Shown one piece after another: positions 63,475 to 64,000 of a DNA stretch of 64,000 bases. The notes beneath the pieces are model-generated. The model saw only the letters and a program-made list of their open reading frames with translations. It was not told where the DNA came from and made no database searches. The translations under genes and the position numbers were made by a program. The DNA is from Curtobacterium pusillum. Its GTDB lineage: Bacteria > Actinomycetota > Actinomycetes > Actinomycetales > Microbacteriaceae. How positions within the stretch are numbered: the stretch's first letter is position 1; each line of letters starts with the position of its first letter. Location: assembly GCF_007680845.1 (NCBI RefSeq), contig NZ_VEIY01000004.1, positions 62,001-126,000 on the forward strand, given 5' to 3'.

Positions 63475-64000
63475 TCGAGTTCCGCGCCCACGGCAAGCTG
63501 TTCGTCGCGGGGGAGTACGCCGTGGTCGAGCCCGGCCAGCCGTCCGTGATCATCGCCCTGGACCGGGCGATCACCGCGCGCGTGAGCGAAGGCCACGGCT
63601 CGGGCAGTGTGCACTCGGAGGAGTACGGACACCTCCCCCTGACCTGGACGCGGGCCGAGGACGGCATCGCGCTCGACACCGAGCACCACCCGTACGACTA
63701 CGTGATGGCGACGATCGACCTCGTCGAGAAGCTCCGCGCCGAGCAGGGCATCGCCCCGCGCTTCCACGACCTCCGCATCCACAGCCAGCTCGACGACGCG
63801 AGCGGCCGGAAGTTCGGCCTCGGATCCTCCGCGGCGGTCACGGTCGCCACGGTCGGCGCGCTCGACCGCTTCTACGGGCTCGGGCTCTCGCAGCGGAAGC
63901 GCTTCCAGGTCGCCCTGCTCGCCACCATCCGGGTGAACCCGCGCGCCTCCGGCGGTGACCTCGCCGCGAGCACCTTCGGCGGGTGGCTCCGCTACAGCGC
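63471..64000 (+). CDS. mvaK2: Phosphomevalonate kinase (5' part, runs off window)
   Basis: GTG start overlapping the mvaD stop (GTGA). The first 176 codons read VIEFRAHGKLFVAGEYAVVE, PGQPSVIIALDRAI and, later, RKFGLGSSAAVTVATVGALD (GHMP ATP loop), LAASTFGGWLRYS. These match phosphomevalonate kinases (KL.vaGEYaVvEpg, kyGLGSSgAVtva). Makes mevalonate diphosphate, the substrate of MvaD. The window ends inside the gene. Confidence 0.9.
   Translation, partial: MIEFRAHGKLFVAGEYAVVEPGQPSVIIALDRAITARVSEGHGSGSVHSEEYGHLPLTWTRAEDGIALDTEHHPYDYVMATIDLVEKLRAEQGIAPRFHDLRIHSQLDDASGRKFGLGSSAAVTVATVGALDRFYGLGLSQRKRFQVALLATIRVNPRASGGDLAASTFGGWLRYS

Noticed and set aside
1-64000. tRNA, rRNA, riboswitch or phage integration site
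   Set aside because: No cloverleaf, rRNA core sequence, recognisable riboswitch core or att-like duplication was found by eye. A covariance-model scan (tRNAscan-SE, Infernal) would be decisive.

Overview
The window is high-GC DNA (roughly 70% G+C by eye) packed with genes that often start with GTG and overlap by four bases. No rRNA, tRNA, transposase, phage gene or CRISPR array was seen. Gene content points to an actinobacterium of the order Micrococcales, most likely a Microbacteriaceae such as Curtobacterium. The main reasons are an oleA-oleBC-oleD olefin cluster with the fused oleBC form, a mevalonate-pathway operon, a multi-gene Asp23 envelope-stress operon, a DivIVA mini-protein and many apparently leaderless genes behind a TANNNT -10 box. 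The genus is an inference.

Layout. 1-3.1 kb: a GAF-domain protein, an AraC regulator and a small membrane protein. 3.1-10.4 kb: a sugar module of a LacI regulator coupled to an APH-family kinase, divergent from a binding protein, two permeases and a GH127-type beta-L-arabinofuranosidase; it has no ATPase gene. 10.4-25.8 kb: single enzymes, transporters and regulators (esterase, DHA2 efflux pump, phospholipase-D protein, NUDIX hydrolase, patatin, SDR/LysR pair, DivIVA protein, amine oxidase, amino-acid permease, lipoprotein). 25.1-30.6 kb: an SDR/TetR pair with twin operators, then a NatAB-like ABC exporter next to a two-component system. 30.7-38.3 kb: two MFS exporters, TetR and Lrp regulators, a LysE exporter, a Tat-type esterase and a divergent RimB-like protease/RimK-like ligase pair. 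38.3-43.2 kb: the olefin cluster. 43.8-47.2 kb: the eight-gene Asp23/CsbD operon. 47.3-51.4 kb: an unusual AraC protein divergent from csoR-copZ-copA. 51.4-59.6 kb: nitronate monooxygenase, pgi, a LysM lipoprotein, a sugar porter, a quinone-oxidoreductase-like protein and ohr/ohrR. 59.7-64 kb: a MurE-like ligase whose frame is cut by an amber codon, divergent from mvk-mvaD-mvaK2, the last running off the window.

Beyond the genes, three families of dispersed intergenic repeats stand out. Family 1 is a GC-rich palindrome, up to 48 bp and perfect, sitting about 10-20 bp after stop codons at about ten places. Family 2 is made of clustered, inverted TTCGGGCGTACC units in two convergent gene gaps, each time beside a family 1 copy. 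Family 3 is an element of about 73 bp with CCGAGTCTCGG ends, present twice in opposite orientation. Family 1 probably ends transcription (hairpins without a U tract), but its sequence conservation suggests copying or a second role.

Several circuits can be read directly: GCAA-N3-TTGC operators bracketing the sugar promoter, GTACC-N4-GGTAC operators bracketing the SDR promoter, a CsoR-type box over the csoR/AraC promoters, an OhrR-type box over the ohrR -10, and an AAACGATCGTTT palindrome inside the first codons of an MFS gene.
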